Source: Candidatus Bathyarchaeota archaeon
GTDB taxonomy: Archaea > Thermoproteota > Bathyarchaeia > TCS64
Length of the DNA: 16,915 nt
Direction: 5' to 3'
NCBI GenBank assembly: GCA_014730055.1
Contig: WJIV01000181.1
Span: forward strand, 1-16,915
The translations under genes were made by a program, and so were the position numbers. The notes beneath the pieces were generated by a model. That model was not told the DNA's origin, did no database searches, and was given only the letters and a program-made list of their open reading frames with translations. Positions 10,433-16,915 of this stretch are shown in pieces. Every line of letters begins with the position of its first letter. Position 1 is the stretch's first letter.

Positions 10433-11659
10433 TTGACAGAGCGGAAGCTCCTAGTAAGTAAGATCGAAAACGGGATAGTAATAGACCATATTCCTCCTGG
10501 GAAAGCATTTCAGGTTCTTAAACTTCTAAAACTCCCTGAGGACGCTCGTGCACTTATCGCACAGAACGTGGACAGCCAGAGCATGGGGGCAAAAGACCTC
10601 ATAAAGATTGAGGGAACATATCTAACTAGTAAAGAAATAGACATAATAGCTCTTGTCGCTCCTGATGCAACTTTAAACATTATTAGCGACTGGCAGGTTC
10701 GGGACAAGACAAGGATATCTATTCCAGATGTCCTGGAGGGAGCCTTTAACTGTCCAAATACTCTCTGTCCAACCAATGCAAAGTATGGTGCTCCAAACAC
10801 GGAGTTCAACGTAGAGAAGGGCAGAAGGGTAGAGGACACAAAACTACATTGTAACTATTGTGGTAGCATAACCTACTATGGTACAATACAGGAAAATATT
10901 AGAGATGAAAAGTTTAGGATAGAGCGTAGAGGACTTGTCAGTAAAGGAAAAATAGAGTCTGTCTTCCTCGAGGTACTTCTTGAAGGCGGAGCACTGAGAT
11001 TTCCAAGCAGCCCAGATGAACCCTTCATACTAAAGAGCGGTAGACCAAGCCCCTATTTCATCAATCTTGGTGCATTAACAGATGGCGAGAGTCTAGCAAA
11101 ATTAAAGTGGGCTTTTGCCAGCTACATCGCACTTCTAATGGAGGAAGGAGAGATACCAGACTTCGACTATGTCTTTGGACCAAGCTACAAAGGAATCAGT
11201 CTAGCTACACTCACATGTGAGGGCCTAAATGAACTCTACGGCATGGACAAGCGTTACATGTATGACAGGAAGGAGGCTAAAGATTATGGTGACATGTCTA
11301 CAGATAAATTCCTTGTAGGTGCAAACTACTTTAAACCTGGACAGAGGCTGCTCGTGGTTGATGATACTATTACCACTGGCATAACGAAAGTTGAGACTAT
11401 ACAGAAGCTCAAAATGCTAGGGGATCATGAGGTAGTTGGCGTAGTGATAGCAGTGGATCGTCAGGAGAAGCTAGGGGACAAGGAACATGTGGAAGAGAGA
11501 AGTGCAACACAATTCCTGGAGAGGGAGCTAAACCTTAAAGTTCACAGTATCCAGAACATCCATACCATCTATGATCAGATAAAAGACACCCTTGAGCCAG
11601 AACTAAAAGAAATTTGGCTAGATTATTACGAAAAATATGGCGTAGTAAAGCTACAATAA
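10433..11659 (+). CDS. Fusion of aspartate carbamoyltransferase regulatory chain and orotate phosphoribosyltransferase
   Basis: One uninterrupted 408-residue frame with two complete domains. Residues 1-155 are PyrI: GIVIDHIPPGKAFQVLKLLKL (14-34, key D18), MGAKDLIKIEGTYL (51-64, K58), K92, and a zinc site with C107, C112, C140 and C143 (CPNTLC and CNYC). D18, K58 and K92 match the nucleotide effector-binding residues of E. coli PyrI. After a linker (about 156-172), residues 173-400 are PyrE: LKSGRPSPYFINLG (200-213), VFGPSYKGISLA (247-258), the flexible loop YDRKEAKDYGD (277-287), and the PRPP-binding LLVVDDTITTGITK (306-319). PyrI normally binds PyrB and senses ATP/CTP; PyrE makes OMP from orotate and PRPP. 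PyrB is not in the window. In the loop, Tyr285 and Asp287 stand where E. coli has H105 and E107. The TTG start is supported by AAGGG. Confidence 0.93.
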   Translation: MTERKLLVSKIENGIVIDHIPPGKAFQVLKLLKLPEDARALIAQNVDSQSMGAKDLIKIEGTYLTSKEIDIIALVAPDATLNIISDWQVRDKTRISIPDVLEGAFNCPNTLCPTNAKYGAPNTEFNVEKGRRVEDTKLHCNYCGSITYYGTIQENIRDEKFRIERRGLVSKGKIESVFLEVLLEGGALRFPSSPDEPFILKSGRPSPYFINLGALTDGESLAKLKWAFASYIALLMEEGEIPDFDYVFGPSYKGISLATLTCEGLNELYGMDKRYMYDRKEAKDYGDMSTDKFLVGANYFKPGQRLLVVDDTITTGITKVETIQKLKMLGDHEVVGVVIAVDRQEKLGDKEHVEERSATQFLERELNLKVHSIQNIHTIYDQIKDTLEPELKEIWLDYYEKYGVVKLQ

Positions 11660-11667
11660 ACCCCCGC

Positions 11668-11677
11668 TTTTTATTTA
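11668..11677 (+). promoter_or_regulatory. TATA element of the disulfide oxidoreductase gene
   Basis: TTTTTATTTA lies 20-29 bases before ATG 11697, which has no Shine-Dalgarno, so the transcript is probably leaderless. The same T-run could terminate the pyrI-pyrE transcript. Confidence 0.55.
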
Positions 11678-11696
11678 CCCCTTCTAACTTCCTTCT

Positions 11697-13082
11697 ATGG
11701 AAAATTTCGATGTATTAATTGTAGGTAGTGGCAGTGGAATGATGATAGCTGAGGCAGCTGTCAACAATGGTATGACGGTGGCCTTAGTCGACAAAGATGA
11801 GTTAGGCGGCACTTGTCTCAATAAAGGTTGTATCCCGAGTAAGATGGTAATATACCCTGCTGACATAGTGAACCAGATAAAACACGCCGAGGTATTAGGC
11901 ATTAAAGCAACTATAGATGAGATTGATTTCAGAGGCATAATGAAGAGAACAAGGGATTTCATAGCCGAAGATCGTAAACATATGGAGGAGTCCATCCCTC
12001 GAGTTAAGAACTTGGAATATTTTCCAGTTAAGGGTCATTTTATAGACGATTACACGATGAAGGTAGGGGAAAAAGAAATTACCGCTGAGAACATTTTTCT
12101 TGTATCCGGCAGCAGACCCTTCATACCCCCAATTGAGGGAATTAATGAGGTTGATTATTTCACCAGTGATAACATTTGGGACATAAATGAACTTCCTGAG
12201 AGCATGATTATAGCCGGTGGGGGGTACATTGCCTGTGAGATGGGGCATTTTTTCAGCACCATGGGAACAGAGGTAACAATACTTAGCCGAAGCCCCCGAT
12301 TGTTGAAAGAATCAGAGCCAGAGATAAGCGAGATCCTCATAACAAATTTGCGCCAGAGAATGCATGTCGAGACTGATATAGAAGTTACAAAAGTCGAGAA
12401 AACAAAAGAATCACTGAAGGTTTATGCGGAAAACAAGGAAGGAGAGACACATGAATTTAAAACAGAGACTATCTTTCTTGCGACTGGAAGGATAGGAAAT
12501 GGAGATCTTCTGAGAGTAGAGAACACAGATGTTGAAATGGATGATAAGGGGTTCATCAAGGTAAACGAGCGATATGAGACCTCTAAGGATAGAATTTGGG
12601 CACTGGGAGACGCTATAGGTAGGGAAATGTTCAAACATGTAGCTAATAAAGAAGCTGAGATAGTCTGGCATGGATTTTCTCAAGGGCATTTCCATCCATT
12701 AGATTACGATAAGGTACCATATGCTGTATACACTTGGCCTCAAGTAGCATCCGTTGGGATAACTGAGGAGGAGGCGATTCAGAGAGGAATGGACATTCTG
12801 GTTGGAGAGTATAATTATATCGATACGGCAAAGGGTTCAGCCATGGAAGAAGATGACGGATATGTCAAAGTGATCTTAGAGAAAGAAACGTACAAGATAC
12901 TGGGAGGACATATTATAGGGTCTTTTTCACCGATTTTGATCCAAGGAATTATCAATGTTATGTACGCGGGTGAAGGTACGGTTTATCCACTAGTTGATGC
13001 ACTGCACATTCATCCAGCACTTCCAGAGGTAGTTCAAAGGGCATTTTATAATATTCGTGAGACTGGTCATAATCACGAATGA
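11697..13082 (+). CDS. Class I pyridine nucleotide-disulfide oxidoreductase (dihydrolipoamide dehydrogenase/mercuric reductase-like)
   Basis: 461 residues, full length. FAD-binding VLIVGSGSGMMIAEAA (6-21), the redox-active disulfide GGTCLNKGCIPSK (37-49, C40/C45), an NAD(P)-binding IIAGGGYIACEMG (171-183), the second FAD motif WALGDAIG (301-308), and the dimer-interface acid/base HIHPALPE (437-444, H439/E444). Electrons would pass from NAD(P)H via FAD to the disulfide and then to a partner. ILSRSPRLL (195-203) after the second beta strand has arginines where NAD-specific enzymes usually have an acidic residue, suggesting NADPH. No lipoyl-complex gene is near; instead a peroxiredoxin gene follows 48 bases on. 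Candidate substrates are a small disulfide thiol, a thioredoxin-like protein or metal ion; I cannot choose. The C-terminus lacks the extra Cys pair of true mercuric reductases. Confidence 0.9.
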   Translation: MENFDVLIVGSGSGMMIAEAAVNNGMTVALVDKDELGGTCLNKGCIPSKMVIYPADIVNQIKHAEVLGIKATIDEIDFRGIMKRTRDFIAEDRKHMEESIPRVKNLEYFPVKGHFIDDYTMKVGEKEITAENIFLVSGSRPFIPPIEGINEVDYFTSDNIWDINELPESMIIAGGGYIACEMGHFFSTMGTEVTILSRSPRLLKESEPEISEILITNLRQRMHVETDIEVTKVEKTKESLKVYAENKEGETHEFKTETIFLATGRIGNGDLLRVENTDVEMDDKGFIKVNERYETSKDRIWALGDAIGREMFKHVANKEAEIVWHGFSQGHFHPLDYDKVPYAVYTWPQVASVGITEEEAIQRGMDILVGEYNYIDTAKGSAMEEDDGYVKVILEKETYKILGGHIIGSFSPILIQGIINVMYAGEGTVYPLVDALHIHPALPEVVQRAFYNIRETGHNHE

Positions 13083-13085
13083 TCC

Positions 13086-13127
13086 TTTATATTTTTCCGT
13101 TCTCACAACTAAATAGTTTCTGGTGAG
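13086..13127 (+). promoter_or_regulatory. Peroxiredoxin gene promoter and ribosome binding site
   Basis: TTTATATTT (13086-13094) predicts initiation near 13115, and GGTGAG (13122-13127) lies 3 bases before ATG 13131, unusually close. The gene can therefore be expressed separately from the oxidoreductase. Confidence 0.55.
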
Positions 13128-13130
13128 TAT

Positions 13131-13604
13131 ATGACTAGTTTAACAATTGGGGATGAAGCTCCGGAGTTCTGTTTACCTGATTCCGCGTTGGGAGAAATAT
13201 GCCTTAATGAACTAAAAGGAAAATGGGTTGTCCTGTACTTTTATCCTAAAGATGGGACAAAAGGATGTACCATGGAAGCAGTTGAATTCACTTTAGCTGA
13301 AGACGAATTCACTGATAAAAATGCAGTAATAATTGGTGTCAGTCCTGATAGCCCAGGGAGCCATAAGAAATTTGAGGATAAAAATGACTTGACCATTACT
13401 TTGCTAAGTGATGAGGAAAAAGATACATTAGAGAAGTATGATGTATGGCAGAAAAAGAAGATGTTTGGTAGAGAGTATATGGGTGTGGTAAGAAGCACCT
13501 TTCTAATAGATCCTCAGGGCAATATAGCATACATCTGGCCAAAAGTGAAAGTTGATGGTCATGCTGATGAAGTTTTGGAGAAGCTGGTGGAGCTCCAGGA
13601 GTAA
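13131..13604 (+). CDS. bcp: Bcp/PrxQ-type peroxiredoxin (thiol peroxidase)
   Basis: 157 residues, the usual length for bacterioferritin comigratory protein. This cytosolic enzyme reduces H2O2 and organic peroxides. Seen: FYPKDGTKGCTMEA (37-50), containing the PxxxTxxC active site (P39, T43, peroxidatic C46), GVSPDSPGSHKKF (69-81), and VVRSTFLIDPQG (119-130) with the conserved R121. Many Bcp proteins have a resolving Cys five residues after the peroxidatic one; here that position is V51. Only C14 and C24 remain, so it either works as a 1-Cys enzyme or resolves elsewhere. The oxidoreductase just upstream is a possible reductant supplier (inference). Confidence 0.95.
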   Translation: MTSLTIGDEAPEFCLPDSALGEICLNELKGKWVVLYFYPKDGTKGCTMEAVEFTLAEDEFTDKNAVIIGVSPDSPGSHKKFEDKNDLTITLLSDEEKDTLEKYDVWQKKKMFGREYMGVVRSTFLIDPQGNIAYIWPKVKVDGHADEVLEKLVELQE

Positions 13605-13683
13605 TTTACTTTAACAAAGAAAATAAACAAGTCACTAATGAATCAATTTTAACTTTCCTTACAGTAGAACAAAAATTATTTTT

Positions 13684-13700
13684 AATTTATAGTTTATATC
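13684..13700 (+). promoter_or_regulatory. Possible promoter in the AT-rich gap before the DUF255 gene
   Basis: The gap 13605-13806 is very AT-rich and codes for nothing visible. TTTATAGTTTATATC-like sequence (13686-13700) resembles a TATA element; a weaker CTTTATTTAG lies at 13779-13788, too near the start codon for a leadered transcript. GGAG (13795-13798) serves TTG 13807. Confidence 0.35.
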
Positions 13701-13806
13701 TTTTTAGCAATTTGGAGATATAGATAATTTTCGTATTATGAACATTTAACTGGGTATTTTACAGGTATTTAATCAACCCTTTATTTAGTTAACTGGAGTA
13801 ATCACC

Positions 13807-15855
13807 TTGGGAGAGAAAGAACCAAACCGCCTGATAGAAGAAAAAAGCCCTTACCTGCTTCAACATGCCTATAACCCTGTTGATTGGCATCCTTGGAGCG
13901 AGATTGCGTTCAGAAAAGCGAAGGAGGAGGATAAACCTGTATTCCTGAGTATTGGATATAGCACCTGCCACTGGTGCCATGTCATGGAACGCGAAAGCTT
14001 CACAGACCCTGAAGTGGCAAAGCTTCTCAATAAGACTTTCATCAATATCAAAGTCGACAGGGAGGAACGTCCAGATATAGATAGCATGTATATGTCAGTA
14101 AGTCAGATGATGACAGGTAGCGGAGGTTGGCCATTAACAATAATTATGACCCCCCGCAAAAAGCCATTCTATGCTGCAACCTACATTCCAAAATCAAGCA
14201 GATTTGGTGTAACGGGAATGTTAGACCTCATCCCGACCATCAGGAAGTACTGGGAGGATGAAAGGGAAAGATTACTTCAGATGGGTGATAACGTGATTGA
14301 GAGCCTGAGTTCAAAGCCAAGTTCAGGTAAAGAAAAATTGGACGAAAAAACTCTTGATACGGCCTATAATATACAGAAAAATCGGTTCGATGATATGTAT
14401 GCTGGGTTCGGCTCAGCTCCGAAGTTTCCAACACCCCATAATCTTCTATTCCTCCTCAGATATTGGCACAGGAAAGGAAGGAAAAACGTTCTTACAATGG
14501 TCGAGGAGACTCTGCAAGCTATGAGAAAAGGAGGAATATATGATCATGTTGGATATGGTTTCCACAGGTATAGCACCGATCGTAGATGGCTTGTCCCCCA
14601 CTTTGAGAAAATGCTATACGATCAATCCCTTCTCATTATGGCGTACACGGAAGCCTACCAGATTACTGGTGATAGCATATACAAAGATACAGTAGAGGAA
14701 ACGGCGGCTTATGTCTTCAGAGATTTAACCTCACCAGATGGAGGATTTTACTCAGCTGAAGATGCTGAAAGCGAGGGAGAAGAAGGAAAATTCTATGTTT
14801 GGACCCAGGAGGAATTAAAACAAGTACTAACCGAGGATGAATTTAAAGTTGTAAAAGAATTCTACGGCATCGAGGAAGAAGGTAACTTTTTCGATGAAGC
14901 GACACGAAGAAGAAATAGGTCCAATATACTACACCAAAATATCGATATTCCCCCTAAAGAATGGGAATTAATAATAGACTCAGCTAGAAATAAATTATTT
15001 CAAGCCCGTGAAAATAGGGTGAGACCTCTCCTTGATGATAAAATTTTGACTGATTGGAACGGGCTGATGATTGCAGCTATTTCCAAAGCAGGCCGTGTTC
15101 TTAAGAACAGAGCATACATACGGGAAGCAGTTAGGTCTGCAGAATTTATAATTGGAAATATGTGGGATGGAGAAAACCTCTGGCATAGATACAGAGATAA
15201 TGAGGCAGGCATAGATGGCTTCCTTGAGGATTACGCTTTCTTAATATGGGGACTTCTAGAACTGTATATGGCAAGTTTTCAGGAACGATATCTAAAAACC
15301 GCTATAGAACTACTGGAAAAGTCTTTTACTAAATTTTGGGATACTGAAAATGCTGGATTTTATCAAACAAAATCGACAAGTGAACTACCAGTTCGTAGAA
15401 AGGAACTATACGACGGAGCCATACCTTCAGGGAATTCAGTAATGCTCTACAACCTGGTAAGGCTATCCAGGTTAAGAGGTAATACTGGATATGAGGAGTT
15501 AGCTTGGAAACTTGCGGATTATTTCAGCGCCTCCGTAACTGGTAGCCCGCACGCTTATACAATGTTCCTCTGTGGATTAGACTTCGCAATTGGGCCTTCT
15601 AAAGAGGTGGTTCTGGTGGGGGAAGAAGGAAAACCTAATACTGATATTTTAATAGAAAAGATCAATGACCTATATTTGCCTAATACCGTAACTATGTTAA
15701 AAAAAGGTGAAGACTTCACTCCAGAGTACGCCCTTAACTTAATAATGATTGAGAATAAAGCAACAGCATACGTTTGTAGTAATTTTGTATGTAATCTTCC
15801 AACGACTGATCCTAATGAGATGAAGAAACAATTAAAAAATAAAAACGGGAATTAG
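13807..15855 (+). CDS. DUF255/YyaL family protein: thioredoxin-like domain plus six-hairpin glycosidase-like domain
   Basis: 682 residues, normal for the family (bacterial YyaL, animal SPATA20/SSP411). TTG 13807 is chosen because GGAG lies 8 bases upstream and the product begins at the conserved [21 protein letters not shown] (7-27). The N-terminal thioredoxin fold (about 1-165) has [11 protein letters not shown] (51-61; C54/C57), [10 protein letters not shown] (83-92) and GSGGWPL (104-110). The rest is an alpha/alpha barrel with [17 protein letters not shown] (242-258), HFEKMLYDQ (265-273) and [16 protein letters not shown] (312-327). The function is not established in the family; the intact CxxC suggests disulfide chemistry. 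It follows a peroxiredoxin and an NAD(P)H disulfide oxidoreductase, although with its own long upstream gap. There is no signal peptide, so it is probably cytosolic. It ends 4 bases from a convergent gene. Confidence 0.93.
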   Translation: MGEKEPNRLIEEKSPYLLQHAYNPVDWHPWSEIAFRKAKEEDKPVFLSIGYSTCHWCHVMERESFTDPEVAKLLNKTFINIKVDREERPDIDSMYMSVSQMMTGSGGWPLTIIMTPRKKPFYAATYIPKSSRFGVTGMLDLIPTIRKYWEDERERLLQMGDNVIESLSSKPSSGKEKLDEKTLDTAYNIQKNRFDDMYAGFGSAPKFPTPHNLLFLLRYWHRKGRKNVLTMVEETLQAMRKGGIYDHVGYGFHRYSTDRRWLVPHFEKMLYDQSLLIMAYTEAYQITGDSIYKDTVEETAAYVFRDLTSPDGGFYSAEDAESEGEEGKFYVWTQEELKQVLTEDEFKVVKEFYGIEEEGNFFDEATRRRNRSNILHQNIDIPPKEWELIIDSARNKLFQARENRVRPLLDDKILTDWNGLMIAAISKAGRVLKNRAYIREAVRSAEFIIGNMWDGENLWHRYRDNEAGIDGFLEDYAFLIWGLLELYMASFQERYLKTAIELLEKSFTKFWDTENAGFYQTKSTSELPVRRKELYDGAIPSGNSVMLYNLVRLSRLRGNTGYEELAWKLADYFSASVTGSPHAYTMFLCGLDFAIGPSKEVVLVGEEGKPNTDILIEKINDLYLPNTVTMLKKGEDFTPEYALNLIMIENKATAYVCSNFVCNLPTTDPNEMKKQLKNKNGN

Positions 15856-15869
15856 GATTCTATTTTTTC
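15834..15869. terminator. Back-to-back T-run terminators of two convergent genes
   Basis: A T-run (15863-15868) ends plus-strand transcription and an A-run (15834-15845) gives a minus-strand T-run. Each lies inside the 3' end of the opposing gene because only 4 bases separate the two stops. No hairpin is needed in archaea; this is motif reading. Confidence 0.4.
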
Positions 15870-16264
15870 TTAGTTGTAATGGTGTACCTTACTCCGAGAG
15901 GTTCGAGTGTCTCATCGATTTTCTCTATTAGGGCTTCAACCTGGTCCGTTGTGGGTGGTTTAAACCATTCAAAGAAGAAATCATACTCACCAAGCCTCTC
16001 ACCTTTATTACTGATTACTTCATCGCATTTTTGTTCAGCTGCATCACCCCTGCCTCCAAACAATGAGAGTATACCTTCATCGAGATCCATCAAGGAGTCT
16101 CCTGATGAATATGGCATGGTATCTATTTCTGGATCAACACCCCAGATTTGACTGTATAGTGCAGTATCCATAATGCAGACTTCTGGCATATCGAGGGACA
16201 TTTCTCTTAAAGCAGTAAGTGCCTTTCCGAGTGGCGGCCCATAGATCTTAATATAGCTTATCAT
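15860..16264 (-). CDS. Conserved-looking small protein of unknown function
   Basis: I do not recognise the family. 134 residues, soluble, without signal peptide or membrane segment. The N-terminus ISYIKIYGPPLGKALTALRE (2-21) reads as a strand, a loop and a helix; EVCIMDTALYSQIWG follows (28-42), then an acidic low-complexity centre (about 44-75, DLDEGILSLFGGRGDAAE), and a C-terminal EYDFFFEWFKPPTTDQVEALIEKI (93-116) before a final strand and KKK. The beta-alpha-beta outline and the paired YGPP and FKPP turns suggest two halves of one small alpha/beta domain. C30 and C80 are the only cysteines. The coding case is good: ATG 16264 with GGAG (16273-16276) 8 bases upstream and a TATA-like element at 16297-16311. 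The gene is convergent with DUF255 and has no operon partner in view. Confidence 0.78.
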   Translation of the reverse strand: MISYIKIYGPPLGKALTALREMSLDMPEVCIMDTALYSQIWGVDPEIDTMPYSSGDSLMDLDEGILSLFGGRGDAAEQKCDEVISNKGERLGEYDFFFEWFKPPTTDQVEALIEKIDETLEPLGVRYTITTKKK

Positions 16265-16296
16265 TGCAGAATCTCCATACTTTCACCGTTTTTCAA

Positions 16297-16311
16297 CTTT
16301 TTAAATATTTA
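16297..16311 (-). promoter_or_regulatory. TATA-type promoter of the small unknown gene
   Basis: On the minus strand TAAATATTTAAAAAG predicts initiation near 16278, giving a leader of about 15 bases that includes GGAG before ATG 16264. Confidence 0.5.
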
Positions 16312-16315
16312 CTCA

Positions 16316-16915
16316 TAAATCATTATTTTTTTATAAAAAATTATTTTATTTTGGATAATTCTATTTTAATTCATTAACCTTTGGGTCTTCTGTTACCATA
16401 TTGAAGTTATTTGTGTCCTTTTCGTCTTTAATGAAAATACTAGGTTTTGCTATAGTATAACAATCTAGGACTGTAAATTATCCAACGGGTTACTGTATTT
16501 AACGGACTATATCTTCACACAATAGATGAGTTGTTAGCATGTTTTGTTAGTGAAACTTGATTTTTGTTTTGTTCATTGTTCTCAAGACTCTTGTTATTAC
16601 TTTCGTCTAGTAATCGATGGCATCTCGAAGCGAGTACCTTCCTGTAAATAAGTGAATGTAAATACCAATAGACAATGATGGATAAGTCAATCAAGATTGA
16701 TTTTTGTGATATTGACTTTTCACTCTTATGCTTGATTGAATATCGTATTATCTCTCTCATTTGCGTCTAATTTTAATCATGTTATTGCGAGTGCTTTTTT
16801 AATAATTAAGAAACATGATATTGGTTGGATTACTTGAGTATAGTCTCTCTTATAATATTGGATACTGTCTGAAACTAGTGAAGAGAAATACCATATACAA
16901 GAATAACAATACCAC
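16316..16915. other. 600-base AT-rich intergenic region, no supported gene
   Basis: No frame here has a ribosome binding site or recognisable protein. The longest (minus strand, 16515-16760) is low-complexity and Asn/Ser/Lys rich. I see no tRNA and no long direct repeats. A short nested inverted repeat, GTCAAT...ATTGAC around AATC/GATT (16685-16717), and a TATA-like TCTTATAATATT near 16848-16858 are the only structures; the latter might belong to a gene beyond the right edge. Confidence 0.5.

Noticed and set aside
16270..16279. Tiny frame ATGGAGATTCTGCAATGA overlapping the start of the small unknown gene
   Set aside because: Its ATGGAG is simply the ribosome binding site context; five codons with no other support.
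16515..16760. 81-codon minus-strand open frame
   Set aside because: No ribosome binding site, low-complexity Asn/Ser/Lys composition in an AT-rich region and no recognisable motif; probably chance.

Overview
This is a chromosomal segment of an uncultured-looking archaeon. The 16S gene carries archaeal signature sequences (positions 5421-5440 and 4893-4912) and ends in an anti-Shine-Dalgarno CACCTCCT. The 16S and 23S genes are flanked by long precursor-processing stems, one with a clear bulge-helix-bulge. Several genes have archaeal TATA-type promoters, some placed for leaderless or short-leader transcripts. Protein genes are AT-rich and the rRNA genes are not, which suggests a moderate growth temperature. 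An Asgard-type or deep-branching archaeon is possible, but I cannot place it by eye.

Region 1 (1-4184). The minus strand reads panB (ketopantoate hydroxymethyltransferase, CoA pathway), then a secreted/type I membrane protein, then a tubulin/FtsZ-superfamily GTPase that runs off the left edge. The last two overlap by one base (TAATG), so they are probably translationally coupled. They look like a cytoskeletal GTPase with its own membrane anchor, the most interesting pair in the window. A creatininase-family metal hydrolase gene diverges from panB.

Region 2 (4308-9310). A single rRNA unit holds promoter, structured leader, 16S, a short spacer with no tRNA-Ala, 23S, and a trailer with processing stem and probable terminator. 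No 5S gene or tRNA is linked.

Region 3 (9335-11659). A PadR-family repressor gene has three CGCTAGCG-like palindromes around its promoter. Divergent from it is a small protein with a TRAM-like beta-barrel. Next is a fusion of the aspartate carbamoyltransferase regulatory chain (PyrI) to orotate phosphoribosyltransferase (PyrE), which joins the regulator of an early step of UMP synthesis to its fifth-step enzyme.

Region 4 (11697-16264). This is a redox-flavoured group: a class I flavin disulfide oxidoreductase (dihydrolipoamide dehydrogenase/mercuric reductase-like), a Bcp-type peroxiredoxin, and a long DUF255/YyaL protein with an N-terminal thioredoxin fold (CHWC). A convergent small gene of unknown function follows. 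Bases 16316-16915 are AT-rich with no convincing gene.
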